The notes: generated from the sequence alone by a model not told the origin. A stretch of DNA of 64,000 nucleotides from Streptomyces sp. NBC_01803 (GCF_035917415.1 NZ_CP109073.1:1116001-1180000), one strand, 5' to 3'. Counted from the first letter of the stretch, positions 6,988 through 16,570 are shown. Program-made: numbers and translations.

Positions 6988-8193
6988 ATGGACCACCCCC
7001 GGCACACCGACCCCGCGCACATCCTGGCGGGAGCCAAGGAAGACCACGACAGCGTCCTGGAGCTCACCCAGGCCCTCGTCCGCAGCCCCAGCCGCGCGGG
7101 CATCGACCCCTATGAACCCGTCATCCAGATCCTCACCGACTGGATGACCGCCCACGGCCTGACGCCCGGCGTGCTGCACGACACCACCGGCGCGCCGGTC
7201 GCCGTCACCGCCGACATCCCCGGCACACGCCCCGGACCGCGCTTCGTCCTCGATGCCTGTCTGGACACCGCGCCCTTCGGCGACGAGAGCGCCTGGACCC
7301 ACCCGCCCACCTCCGGCCTCATCGAAGACGGCTGGCTGTGGGGCCGGGGCAGCTCGGACTCCAAGGCCGCCGTCGCCGTCTTCTGCCACCTCGCCGCCCG
7401 CCTCGCCGACCGTGCCGACCGCCTGCGCGGCACCCTTACCCTGCTGTTCGACCTGGACGAGCACACCGGCGGCTTCGGCGGCGCCAAACGCTACTTCCAG
7501 GGCCCCGACGCCCCCGACGACGTGACCGGCGTCATGATCGGCTACCCCGGCACCGACAAGCTCGTCATCGGCGGCCGAGGCGTCCACCGCACCCAACTCC
7601 ACGTCCACGGCGTCTCATCCCACTCCGGCGGCAGCAAGACCACACCCGGTGCCATCGACAAGGCCGCCCACCTAATCCACGAACTCCGCGCCGCCGAACT
7701 CCCCGCGCCCGCAGGTGACTTCCCACTACCGGGCAAACTGACCGTCACCGCAATCACCGCAGGTCAGGGCTACTCCGTCACCCCCGACCTGTGCACCCTC
7801 AACATCGACATCCGCACCACCCCGGCCTTCGACGACACCGCCGCGGCCGAGCTGCTCGCCGCCACCACCGCACACGTCGACCGTTCCTGGCCGGACACCC
7901 CGCCCACCCGAATCCACACCCACACCCGCTGGCCCGCCTACGCCCTCCCACCGGACTCGCCCCTGCGCTCCGCCCTGCTCAACGCCGCCCGCGCCCACCA
8001 TCAGCACCCAGAGCCGAGAATCGCCGGACCGTCCAACATCGGCAACTACCTCGCTGGCCTCGGCATCCCCGCCACCGCCGGCTTCGGCGTGGACTACACC
8101 GGCCTCCACGCCACCGACGAACGCTTCCGCACCGACACCGTCCCCACCGTCCAAGCCATCTACCACACCGCCCTGGCCACCCTGCTCAGCTGA
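6988..8193 (+). CDS. M20-family metallohydrolase with altered metal ligands
   Basis: The 401-residue protein follows the M20 peptidase/deacylase layout (ArgE, DapE, carboxypeptidase G2): a GRGSSDSK block with Asp124, a dimerisation domain with SSHSGG, and a terminal GLHATDE block supplying a late histidine. Two usual metal sites differ. The first motif, normally G-H-x-D, reads ACLDTAP (Cys91, Asp93), and the catalytic Glu-Glu pair reads Glu158-His159 (DLDEHTGG). It could be a divergent hydrolase or a binding protein. In this context I infer it trims an amide from the pathway product or a protected intermediate. It is 2 nt from the XRE gene. Confidence 0.75.
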   Translation: MDHPRHTDPAHILAGAKEDHDSVLELTQALVRSPSRAGIDPYEPVIQILTDWMTAHGLTPGVLHDTTGAPVAVTADIPGTRPGPRFVLDACLDTAPFGDESAWTHPPTSGLIEDGWLWGRGSSDSKAAVAVFCHLAARLADRADRLRGTLTLLFDLDEHTGGFGGAKRYFQGPDAPDDVTGVMIGYPGTDKLVIGGRGVHRTQLHVHGVSSHSGGSKTTPGAIDKAAHLIHELRAAELPAPAGDFPLPGKLTVTAITAGQGYSVTPDLCTLNIDIRTTPAFDDTAAAELLAATTAHVDRSWPDTPPTRIHTHTRWPAYALPPDSPLRSALLNAARAHHQHPEPRIAGPSNIGNYLAGLGIPATAGFGVDYTGLHATDERFRTDTVPTVQAIYHTALATLLS

Positions 8194-8239
8194 ACCGTGC
8201 ACTGAGCAACCGTCCGCACAACAGCCAACGTGAACGCGA

Positions 8240-8860
8240 TCACCTGAGGTAGAGGCCCTGAGCACTCCCGGGCGGGTTCGCAACCTGGGTCAGCTGCTCG
8301 GCAAGTCGAGCTTCGAGTTCGGCGACCCGCTTGTCGAGGAACCGGTTGTTCTCGCGTGCCCCCTTCAGCCGGACCTCCAGGCTCCGGTGTTCGTTGGTGA
8401 GTTGGTGGATCTGGCGCTTGAGTGTGGCGTTTTCCGTCATCACGCGCTGGACGGCGTCCTTGGGCAGATCCTGTCCAAGTCTCGGATTCGGCCGAGGAGT
8501 TCGCCGATGCGATCCCGCTGCGTACGGACCTCTCCCAGTGCCGTCTTCAGACCGTCCTCGGCAATTAAGTGCCCGCTCGCGCCACGAGGCCATGAGACGA
8601 GACTCAGCGTCCTCGCGGTATTGCTCACGGCATGCGCCACTTCGTGTGGATGCTTGGGCGATAAGGTCCTTGGCCTGGGAGTTCCGATAGAGGAACGTGC
8701 GGGAGACGTCAGCTTGACGGGCAACGGCGGCCACCGTGATCGCCGCGCGTCCGCGCTCCATCCGGGCGAGGGCCTCGCGGACTCGGTCGAGCGTCGCCTC
8801 CGCGGTCTGGCGGCGCGAGGCGATGGCGGCTGCGGTCCGTTGGTGCGGCGTGGTGCTCAT
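8240..8860 (-). pseudogene. DUF6262-type transposition accessory protein, double frameshift
   Basis: It begins STTPHQRTAAAIASRRQ and has a small helix-turn-helix (AVARQADVSRTFLYRN), then a coiled-coil C-terminus (LKRQIHQLTNEHR ... LEARLAEQL). This is the pattern of the third protein encoded beside actinobacterial TnpA/TnpB tyrosine recombinases. The expected middle part (EDGLKTALGEVRTQRDRIGEL) is in another frame. The gene therefore carries two compensating frameshifts, near 8570 and near 8473, which scramble about 30 residues between intact ends. It is probably inactive, or there are two sequencing errors. The ATG at 8860 overlaps the recombinase fragment stop (ATGA). Confidence 0.65.
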
Positions 8861-9000
8861 GGCTCCTCGGTGGTGGATGTGTAGGCGGCGTCGTTGGCAA
8901 TGTCGGCGAGGTCGCTGGTCTGGAAGGCGGTGTTCCAGCGGCGGCGCAAGCCGGGCCGGGCGGCATCGGTCCCGGCCGCCTCCCCCGGCGGCCCCGCACT
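8857..9000 (-). pseudogene. Tyrosine recombinase (TnpB-like) C-terminal fragment
   Basis: Reading leftward, a short frame ends in LRRRWNTAFQTSDLADIAND and stops in an ATGA overlap with the DUF6262-type gene, as in intact TnpA-TnpB-DUF6262 operons. Only about 45 residues remain. All catalytic parts are missing because the sequence switches near 9000 to DNA that leads into the right repeat copy. The right boundary is approximate. Confidence 0.5.
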
Positions 9001-9061
9001 GCTTGTGATCGCGTATATCCCCTACGCTTCTTGCCGGGTACCGGTGACCGGAGCGATCGCG

Positions 9062-9532
9062 ATGGGGGTGATGACGATGCCGGGAGACTCGAAGCTGAAG
9101 GTCTTCCGCGAAGCCTGCCATGAGGCGGCGCGCAGAACGCCGGAAGTGACGTTCTACGAGCTGACCGAGGCGAGCGGCGTGCCCAACTTCCACTCCGCCG
9201 CGATGAGCGACAGCGCGCTGCGCCACCGCGTCCTGTGCCGCCCGCGCGGCGGCTTCGTGGCCTACGCGGCCCCGCCGCCGTTCCCCGGCTCCGCCCTGCT
9301 CCACTTCCGCGAACCGCCGTCCTGGTCAGAGGTGTTCTCCTGGTACGGGCTGCGGGTGTTACGCGCCGAGGTGCTGGCGACACCGCTCTCCTCGGTGGAC
9401 CTGAGCGCGCTGGACGACCAGGATCAGGAGGCCCTCCGCAGGTGGCGGCCCCGGACGCTGGGCGAGCTGCTGTTCAACTGGTGGGGTCCGCGAGACTCCT
9501 CAGCAGGGCGGGCAGCGCGGCCAGGCCGGTGA
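9062..9532 (+). CDS. Unknown protein, right duplicate, complete
   Basis: A 156-residue protein of unrecognised family. The ATG at 9062 has GGAG 8 nt upstream; ATGs at 9071 and 9077 are alternatives. The sequence begins with a short helical, possibly regulatory segment (KVFREACHEAARRTPEVTFYELTEASGV) and ends in a W-rich tail (LLFNWWG). No membrane segment or catalytic motif is evident. The last 59 nt overlap the 3' end of the convergent HAD gene. Its promoter would lie very close to the recombinase relic at about 9000, so expression may have been altered by the insertion. Confidence 0.6.
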   Translation: MGVMTMPGDSKLKVFREACHEAARRTPEVTFYELTEASGVPNFHSAAMSDSALRHRVLCRPRGGFVAYAAPPPFPGSALLHFREPPSWSEVFSWYGLRVLRAEVLATPLSSVDLSALDDQDQEALRRWRPRTLGELLFNWWGPRDSSAGRAARPGR

Positions 9533-10125
9533 TCCGGCGCAGCCCCAGCCCCCGGTGGGCCGCGCCATCGCCGGTCCGGTCCAGCCAGATGCCGTACAGC
9601 CCGGCCGCGTCGGCGCCCGCCGCGTCGGTGTCGGGCCGGTCGCCGACGTAGGCGACGGCCCCGGGCGGCAGGCCCATCGCCTCACAGGCCGCGAGGAACG
9701 CCTCGGGCGCGGGCTTGGCGTGGCCGAGCTGATCGGAGCAGACCAGCACCTCGAACCGGTCGCGAATCCCCAGCCCGCGCAGCACCCGGTCCTGGTGGCC
9801 GATGTCGGAATTGGACAGCAGGCCATGCCGGTAGCCGGGCGTGAGGGCGGTGAGCGCGGGCAGCACGTCGGGGAACAGCCCGTCGGCGTCGCCGCGGTGA
9901 GCCAGATACCGGGCGAACCAGGCGTCGGCCTCGGCGTCGGACAGCACCTCCCCGAGGAACGCGCGGGACCGTTCCCGGCGTTGGGCGACGAAGGACTGCT
10001 CCCCCGCGAGGTAGCGGCCGTACTGCTCCTCCATCACCACCCGCCAGCGCGCCAGCGCGGCCTCCGGTGAGGAGAACCGTCCGAGCAGCCCCTCGGCCGC
10101 GAAGTGCCGCAGCGCGGCGGCGCGG
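9203..10125. repeat. Right copy of ~0.92-kb direct repeat
   Basis: This matches 1-923 at an exact offset of 9202 nt. In this copy both the unknown gene and the HAD gene are complete, so it looks like the parental arrangement at the HAD end. Because window position 1 is inside the repeat, the real repeat may extend leftward to the recombinase junction near 9000, making it about 1.1 kb. Confidence 0.9.
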
Positions 10126-10187
10126 TCGCTGCCGCTGTAGTCGAACAGGGTGTCGTCGATGTCCCAGACCACGGCACTGATCCCCAT
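9474..10187 (-). CDS. HAD-superfamily hydrolase
   Basis: The 237-residue protein has all HAD motifs: nucleophile loop VVWDIDDTLFD near the N-terminus, motif II LLSNSD, the lysine in HAKPAPE, and motif IV GDRPDTDAAGA. The cap is helical and inserted after motif I (subfamily IA, as in phosphoglycolate phosphatase and 2-haloacid dehalogenase relatives). It most likely dephosphorylates a small metabolite; the substrate cannot be inferred. It converges on the unknown gene with a 59-nt overlap and is divergent from the EEP gene, 23 nt away. Confidence 0.85.
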   Translation of the reverse strand: MGISAVVWDIDDTLFDYSGSDRAAALRHFAAEGLLGRFSSPEAALARWRVVMEEQYGRYLAGEQSFVAQRRERSRAFLGEVLSDAEADAWFARYLAHRGDADGLFPDVLPALTALTPGYRHGLLSNSDIGHQDRVLRGLGIRDRFEVLVCSDQLGHAKPAPEAFLAACEAMGLPPGAVAYVGDRPDTDAAGADAAGLYGIWLDRTGDGAAHRGLGLRRITGLAALPALLRSLADPTS

Positions 10188-10210
10188 GCCGGCGACCGTA
10201 ACATCAGGGC

Positions 10211-11086
<876 letters not shown>

Positions 11087-11132
11087 GCCACCGCGGGCGG
11101 ACGGCGCGATGCGGCGGCGGGGCGGCGGGCGG

Positions 11133-11972
11133 TCAGGAGACGGTCGGGCCGTCCGGGTGGGCGAGACGCTGGTCGAGGACCGCGCGGGCGGCCGAGGCGA
11201 CCTCCTGCTCGGTGAGCCTGCGGTAGCCGTCCTCGGTGAGCAGCGTGATCACCGGGTAGAGGTGGCGGGTCAGGTCGGGGCCGCCGGTCGCGGTGTCCTC
11301 GTCGGCCGCGTCGTACAGGGCCTGAAGGACGGCGGCGGTGATGTCGGCCTCGCTCATGCCGGGCCGGTAGAGCTTCTTGAGCGCGCCGCGGGCGAAGATC
11401 GAGCCCGAGCCGGTGGCGGAGAAGTCGTACTCCTCGTGGTGGCCGCCGGTGATGTCGAAGGAGAAGATCCGGCCGCGGCCGTCGGCCGGGTCGAATCCGG
11501 CGAAGAGCGGGATGACCGCGAGGCCCTGCATGGCCAGCTCCAGGTTGTCCCGGATCATGCTGGTGAGGCGGTTGGCCTTGCCGACCAGGGAGAGCGGGAC
11601 GCCCTCGACCTTCTCGTAGTGCTCCAGCTCCAGTTGGAAGAGCCGGACCATCTCGACGGCGATGCCGACCGTGCCGGAGATGCCGACGGCCGAGAACTCG
11701 TCGGCCGGGAAGACCTTCTCGCCCTCGCGGTGGGCGATGAGGTTCCCCATCGTTATGCGGCGGTCGCCCGCCAGCAGCACGCCGTCGGCGTACTCGGCGG
11801 CGACGATGGTGGTGCCGTGCGGGATGTGGGCGATGCCCTTGGTGGCGGGCAGCGCGTGCCGCGAGGGCAGCGCGTCGGGCGCGTGGCGGGTGAGGAAGTC
11901 GTAGAACGACGGCGGCCCGGGAGCCAGGAAACCGGGGGGCAGCGCCCCCCAGTCGGAGACGTCGGCGGACAT
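11133..11972 (-). CDS. prcB: 20S proteasome beta subunit, orphan
   Basis: The 279-residue protein is an N-terminal threonine hydrolase proenzyme. A 53-residue propeptide ends in IPHG, and cleavage would expose Thr54 ([11 protein letters not shown]). In mature numbering Thr1, Asp17 (GDRR) and Lys33 (EKVF) are all present, so the active site is complete. It closely follows actinobacterial PrcB ([28 protein letters not shown]). Actinobacterial prcB normally sits with prcA, pup and dop; none is present here, as the neighbours are an EEP hydrolase and an epoxide hydrolase. It is probably a second beta paralogue that could form an alternative core particle. Confidence 0.88.
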   Translation of the reverse strand: MSADVSDWGALPPGFLAPGPPSFYDFLTRHAPDALPSRHALPATKGIAHIPHGTTIVAAEYADGVLLAGDRRITMGNLIAHREGEKVFPADEFSAVGISGTVGIAVEMVRLFQLELEHYEKVEGVPLSLVGKANRLTSMIRDNLELAMQGLAVIPLFAGFDPADGRGRIFSFDITGGHHEEYDFSATGSGSIFARGALKKLYRPGMSEADITAAVLQALYDAADEDTATGGPDLTRHLYPVITLLTEDGYRRLTEQEVASAARAVLDQRLAHPDGPTVS

Positions 11973-12079
11973 GGCTCTCCCCTTCCCTTGCCGGTGCGGA
12001 CACCGGGCGGTGAACTGCGCCCCATCGTAGGCGTATTGACACTCCTGACCAGGGGGCGACCGGGCCGCCGCCCCGCTTG

Positions 12080-13108
12080 TCAGCCGTCGGCGGACAGACC
12101 GTCGAGCAGGTCGAGCAGCGCGGCGTTCACCTCGGCGGGGCGCTCCTGCTGGGTCCAGTGGCCGCAGCCGGGCAGGATCAGCGCCCGGCGCAGCGCGGGC
12201 AGGCCCCACTCCAGGCCGGCCACCAGGCGGTCGGGGCCGCCCGCGAACGCCGTGGTGAGGTCGCGGTCGCCGGCCACGAACAGGGCGGGCACCTCGATCC
12301 GGCTGCCGCGGAAGGCCGCGAGCAGCTCCCGGTTCCGGTCGATGTTGCGGTACCAGTTGAGGCCGCCGGTGAAGGCGTGCTCGCCGTGCCGGGCGTACTC
12401 GGCGACGAAGACGGCGATGTCGTCCTCGGTGATCCAGCCCGGCAGCTCCTCGGGCGGCGGGATGGTGGCCATCAGCGGCACCCCGTCGGGGACGACCCAC
12501 ACCTGGGGCGGGTCGCTGAAGGGGCTGTCCCCCGAGGCCGCGTACAGGATGCCGCGGAACGTCGCCGCCGGGTCGCGCGCCAGCTCGGCGTCCGCGACGC
12601 CCGGCGCCTGGAAATAGTGCTGGTAGAAGCCGTCCCCGAACCGCTCGCGCAGGGCACGGATCGGTGGCACGTCGCCGTGGACGGGCGGCGGCACGCTCAG
12701 GCCCGCGACGGCCCGCACCACGTCGGGGCGGAGCAGCGCCGTGGTCCAGGCGACGGGAGCGCCCCAGTCGTGGCCGACGACGACGGCCCGCTCCTCGCCG
12801 AGCGCGCGGATCAGCCCGATCACATCGCCGGCGAGGTGAAGCAGGGTGTACGCGGAGATGTCCCCGGGCTGCGCGCTGCGGGCGTAGCCGCGCTGGTCGG
12901 GGGCGACCACCCGGTACCCGGCGGCGGCGAGCGGGGCGAACTGGTGGCGCCAGGAATACCAGCACTCGGGGAAGCCGTGCAGCAGCAGGACCAGCGGTCC
13001 CTCGCCCTGCTCGGCGATGTGCAGCTCCAGGCCGCCGACTTCGACGGTGCGGTGCGTGATCGCGCCGAAGTCGGCGTCCGACCCGGTCATCTGGTGGACG
13101 GTCATCAC
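12080..13108 (-). CDS. Alpha/beta hydrolase, epoxide hydrolase type
   Basis: The 342-residue protein has the soluble epoxide hydrolase signature: oxyanion block [13 protein letters not shown] (HGFPE), nucleophile elbow [12 protein letters not shown] with Asp as nucleophile, a cap domain with a tyrosine-rich region, and a terminal [11 protein letters not shown] block with the catalytic His. Epoxide hydrolases open epoxides to diols; haloalkane dehalogenases share the fold but use different halide-binding residues. The start could also be the next ATG at 13105. It is divergent from the 3-hydroxyacyl-CoA dehydrogenase gene. Confidence 0.85.
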   Translation of the reverse strand: MMTVHQMTGSDADFGAITHRTVEVGGLELHIAEQGEGPLVLLLHGFPECWYSWRHQFAPLAAAGYRVVAPDQRGYARSAQPGDISAYTLLHLAGDVIGLIRALGEERAVVVGHDWGAPVAWTTALLRPDVVRAVAGLSVPPPVHGDVPPIRALRERFGDGFYQHYFQAPGVADAELARDPAATFRGILYAASGDSPFSDPPQVWVVPDGVPLMATIPPPEELPGWITEDDIAVFVAEYARHGEHAFTGGLNWYRNIDRNRELLAAFRGSRIEVPALFVAGDRDLTTAFAGGPDRLVAGLEWGLPALRRALILPGCGHWTQQERPAEVNAALLDLLDGLSADG

Positions 13109-13419
13109 CGTGCTCCCTTACGTCGTTGGCGTCGCGCGGGCGGGGCTCCCGGTGCCATGGTGGTCCCTGGGCCGGGGTGGGGGCCATGGTGCCGACGGCG
13201 TGACGGGGATTACATGAGCGGGCGCCGTCCGAGGGGTGGCGCCTTTGTTACTTGCGGGTTACTCTGCTCATCAGAGCGGTACCCCGCTCAGGCGGTTTGG
13301 TGACGCAGCCGTCGAGAATGCCGTCGGTCCGGCATTCGCCGCACGACACCACACGGCAGGCCCCGGGACAGGGCCCGCCGCGGCTCTCGTCGACGTCGTC
13401 ACCATCCCTGGAGTCCGTG
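13109..13419. promoter_or_regulatory. Divergent intergenic region upstream of the dehydrogenase
   Basis: About 310 nt without a credible gene. It holds two copies of GTTACT (13247-13252 and 13258-13263), starting 11 nt apart, about one helical turn, followed by a small hairpin (CTCTG-CTCAT-CAGAG). This could be an operator for the dehydrogenase gene. I could not place a convincing promoter pair. Confidence 0.35.
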
Positions 13420-15222
13420 ATGGATCAGTCCGCCGCGCCCGCATACCCCCTCCTGCCCACCGTCGCCGTGGTCGGCCTCGGCACCATGGGCACCGGCATC
13501 GCCGAGATCCTCGCCCGCTCCGGGCGTGACGTGATCGGCATCGACATCAGCGACACCGCCGCCCGCGAGGCCACCGAGTCGCTGGAAGCCTCCACCGCCC
13601 GGCTGCTGGAGCAGCAGCGGCTCACCGTGCAGCAGCGGCAGGAAATCATCAAGCGCCTGCGGGTGTCCACCGATCTGCGCGCCGCCGCCGAAGCCGACCT
13701 GGTCATCGAGGTCGTCCCGGAGAACTACTCGCTCAAGCTCAGCGTCTTCACCGCGCTGGACGAGATCGTGAAGCCCACGACGATCCTGGCCACCGGCACC
13801 AACGCGCTGCCCATCACCAAGCTGGCCACCGAGACCGCGCACCCCGAGCGCGTCGTCGGCCTGCACTTCTTCCACCCGGCGCAGGCGATGAAGCTGGTCG
13901 AGGTCGTCTCCTCGGTCCTGACCTCGCCCGAGGCCGTCGAGGCCGTCTCGCGGCTCGCCCGCGAGCTGGGCAAGGAGCCGCTGCCGGCCGGCGACCGGAC
14001 CGGGCTGGTCGCGGACGGCCTGCTGTTCGGCTACCTCAACCAGGCCGCCGCGATGTACGAGTCCCGCTACGCGACCCGCGACGACATCGACGCGGCCATG
14101 CGCCTGGGCTGCGGCCTGCCGATGGGCCCGCTGGCGGTGCTCGACCTGATCGGCATCGACACCGCGCGCACCGTGCTGGAGGCCATGTACGAGCGCACCG
14201 GCGACCGGCTGCACGCCCCCGCGCCGGTGCTCGGCCAGCTCGCCGAGGCCGGGATGACCGGCCGCAAGGCCGGCCGCGGCTTCTACACCTACCAGGGCCG
14301 GGGCAGCGGGACCGTGGTGGGCGACGAGCAGGCCGCGGTCGTCGAGTCCGACACCGCCGAGCCGCGCCCGGTGGCCGCCGTCGGCGTCGTGGGCTCGGGC
14401 ACCATGGCCTCCGGCATCGTCGAGGTCTTCGCCAAGGCCGGGTACCCGGTGGTCGTCACCGCCCGCAGCGAGCAGAAGGCGGTGGCCGCGCGGGACCGGG
14501 TCGCCGCCTCCCTGGAGCGCTCGGTCAAGAAGGGCCGCCTGTCGGCCGGGGACCGCGACGCGACGCTGGCCCGGATCGTCCCGGCCGACTCGCTGGACGC
14601 GCTCTCCGACGTCAACCTGGTCGTGGAGGCCGTGGCCGAGGACCTGGCCGTCAAGCGGCAGCTCTTCGCCTCACTCGACCAGATCTGCCGCCCCGGCGCG
14701 GTGCTCGCGACGACCACCTCCTCGCTGCCCGTGATCGCCTGCGCCCGCGCCACCTCGCGCCCGGCCGACGTCATCGGCATGCACTTCTTCAACCCGGCCC
14801 CCGCCATGAAGCTGGTCGAGATCGTCCGCACGGTGCTGACCGGCGACGACGTGCACGCCACCGTCCGCGCGGTGTGCCGCACCGTCCGCAAGCACCCCGT
14901 GGACTGCGGCGACCGGGCGGGCTTCATCGTCAACGCGCTGCTGTTCCCCTACCTCAACAACGCGGTGAAGATGGTCGAGGAGCACTACGCCACCCCCGAG
15001 GCGATCGACACCGCGATGAAGCTCGGCGCCGGCTATCCCATGGGCCCCTTCGAACTCCTCGACGTCGTCGGCCTGGACGTCTCCCTGGCCATCGAGGACG
15101 TGCTGCACCGGGAGTTCCGGGACGAGTCGCTCGCCCCCGCTCCCCTGCTGCGCCAGCTGGTCGCCGCGGGGTGCCTGGGACGCAAGACCGGGCGCGGCTT
15201 CCACGAGTACGCCCGGCGCTGA
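13420..15222 (+). CDS. Two-domain 3-hydroxyacyl-CoA (3-hydroxybutyryl-CoA) dehydrogenase
   Basis: The 600-residue protein is a tandem duplication of the NAD(P)-binding plus C-terminal 3HCDH unit. Each half has its own Rossmann loop (VAVVGLGTMGTGIAEI near residue 15 and VGVVGSGTMASGIVEV near residue 325), a HFFHPAQAMKLVE or HFFNPAPAMKLVE block, and a GFIVNALLFPYLN-type C-terminal domain (the first copy reads GLVADGLLFGYLN). The family oxidises 3-hydroxyacyl-CoA or reduces acetoacetyl-CoA; a single unit is about 280 residues. Beside ccr and the mutase, it probably makes 3-hydroxybutyryl-CoA for the ethylmalonyl-CoA pathway. The first half diverges more, so it may have a weaker or structural role. 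Confidence 0.87.
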   Translation: MDQSAAPAYPLLPTVAVVGLGTMGTGIAEILARSGRDVIGIDISDTAAREATESLEASTARLLEQQRLTVQQRQEIIKRLRVSTDLRAAAEADLVIEVVPENYSLKLSVFTALDEIVKPTTILATGTNALPITKLATETAHPERVVGLHFFHPAQAMKLVEVVSSVLTSPEAVEAVSRLARELGKEPLPAGDRTGLVADGLLFGYLNQAAAMYESRYATRDDIDAAMRLGCGLPMGPLAVLDLIGIDTARTVLEAMYERTGDRLHAPAPVLGQLAEAGMTGRKAGRGFYTYQGRGSGTVVGDEQAAVVESDTAEPRPVAAVGVVGSGTMASGIVEVFAKAGYPVVVTARSEQKAVAARDRVAASLERSVKKGRLSAGDRDATLARIVPADSLDALSDVNLVVEAVAEDLAVKRQLFASLDQICRPGAVLATTTSSLPVIACARATSRPADVIGMHFFNPAPAMKLVEIVRTVLTGDDVHATVRAVCRTVRKHPVDCGDRAGFIVNALLFPYLNNAVKMVEEHYATPEAIDTAMKLGAGYPMGPFELLDVVGLDVSLAIEDVLHREFRDESLAPAPLLRQLVAAGCLGRKTGRGFHEYARR

Positions 15223-15274
15223 CCGGCGTGCGACGCACGAGCATCGGAAGTGACGCATGCAGTACGTTCGCTCC

Positions 15275-16024
15275 ATGGCCCAGCCCGTGAAGCCCGTCCG
15301 TCCGCAGACGTCCTCCCAGCGCCTGAAGGTGCGCCGACTCCTGGCGTCGGCGGCGATGGAGCTCTTCGCGACGAAGGGCTACGAGGCCACCACGGTGGAC
15401 GAGATCGCCGCCGCCGCGGGGGTCGCCCGGCGCACCTTCTTCCGGCACTTCCGCTCCAAGGAAGAGGCGATCTTCCCCGACCACGACGACACCCTGGAGC
15501 GCGCCGAGGCGGTCCTCGACGCGGCCCCGGCGCACGAGAACCCGATAGACACCGTGTGCCAGGGGATCAAGGAGGTCATGAAGATGTACGCGGCCTCCCC
15601 GGCCGTGTCGGTGCAGCGGTACCGGCTCACCCGGGAGGTCCCGGCACTGCGGGAGCGGGAGATCGCCTCCGTCGCCCGGTACGAGCGGCTCTTCACCCGG
15701 TATCTGCTCGGCCAGTTCGACGAGAACTCGCACAACGGCGACGAGCCGCTGCTCGCCGAGGTGGCCGCGGCGGCGGTGGTCACGGCGCACAACCACGTGC
15801 TGCGGCGCTGGCTGCGCCGCGGCGGCGAGGGCGACGTGGAGGCGGAGCTGGACCACGCCTTCGCCATCGTCCGCCGCACCTTCGGCGCCCTCCCGGCGAT
15901 CGCGGCGGCGGCCCCGGCGGCCGTCGCGTCCGCGCGGGGTGAGGTCCTGGTGACGGTGGCGAGAACGGACGCCCCCCTGAGCGAGGTCATGCGCACGATC
16001 GAAACGGCGCTCCGCCGCAGATAG
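15275..16024 (+). CDS. TetR-family transcriptional regulator
   Basis: The 249-residue protein has an N-terminal TetR helix-turn-helix (AAMELFATKGYEATTVDEIAAAAGVARRTFFRHFRSK split across residues ~25-65) and a helical ligand-binding region. It lies between the 3-hydroxyacyl-CoA dehydrogenase and ccr in the same orientation and is the likely local regulator of the pathway, possibly responding to an acyl-CoA. Start taken at ATG 15275; an in-frame ATG at 15257 is possible. TACGTT lies just upstream, so a leaderless transcript is conceivable. Confidence 0.82.
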   Translation: MAQPVKPVRPQTSSQRLKVRRLLASAAMELFATKGYEATTVDEIAAAAGVARRTFFRHFRSKEEAIFPDHDDTLERAEAVLDAAPAHENPIDTVCQGIKEVMKMYAASPAVSVQRYRLTREVPALREREIASVARYERLFTRYLLGQFDENSHNGDEPLLAEVAAAAVVTAHNHVLRRWLRRGGEGDVEAELDHAFAIVRRTFGALPAIAAAAPAAVASARGEVLVTVARTDAPLSEVMRTIETALRRR

Positions 16025-16372
16025 CCACCCGGCCCCCACCCAAGCCCCGGCCCCTCACGCCCCCGACGGCCCGAGCGGAACCGGAGCCCGCCCCGTAACC
16101 GGCCCGCCCCCGAGGGCCATCACCAGCCGAAGCCCAGGCCGGAGTCGAAGGCGCGTTCCGGGCCCAAGCCGAGGCCCGGGCGGGAGGCGGGCCGGTCGGC
16201 TGCTGCCGGCGGCCGGGGGACGGGGCGAGGTCAGGACGGGCCGGCGGGGCTCTCGGCGCGAGTCGGCGACGCGGTCCGGCTCCCCGCGGTGCTGTCGCCG
16301 GGGTGGCGCATGACGTCGCTCACATGGGACCGTATCAGCGGCAAATGAGCGAAATTGTCGGCACTCAGTGTC
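16025..16372. other. Intergenic DNA between tetR and the ccr promoter
   Basis: GC- and purine/pyrimidine-skewed sequence with no credible gene. I found no RNA gene or strong terminator in it. Confidence 0.4.
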
Positions 16373-16401
16373 TTGCCGACTGGCACAGCGTGCCATACCG
16401 T
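16357..16401 (+). promoter_or_regulatory. ccr promoter with two overlapping inverted repeats
   Basis: TTGCCG (16373-16378) and TACCGT (16396-16401) are separated by 17 nt and form a sigma70-like promoter upstream of ccr. The spacer contains a perfect inverted repeat TGGCAC-AGC-GTGCCA (16381-16395). A second one, GTCGGCA-N10-TGCCGAC (16357-16363 and 16374-16380), covers the -35 box. Both arms are positioned to block RNA polymerase, so this is a strong candidate operator, most simply for the TetR regulator upstream. Confidence 0.65.
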
Positions 16402-16570
16402 GAACGTTATCCGGGCGCTGTCCCACCGCCACTCGCGGGCGCCGCGGATGCCTGCGTCACAGGCGGCTGCGTCACCCCCGCGGCCCACCACCACCGCCGC
16501 CGGACCGACGGCACAGCAACAGTTTCCATTCCTGTATCTGTCGTCCACTTCCATGCGTTCGGAGGCACCC

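Noticed and set aside
1..10187. Site-specific integration at a tRNA gene
   Set aside because: No tRNA gene or short att core was seen; the repeats are about 0.9 kb and lie in protein-coding genes.
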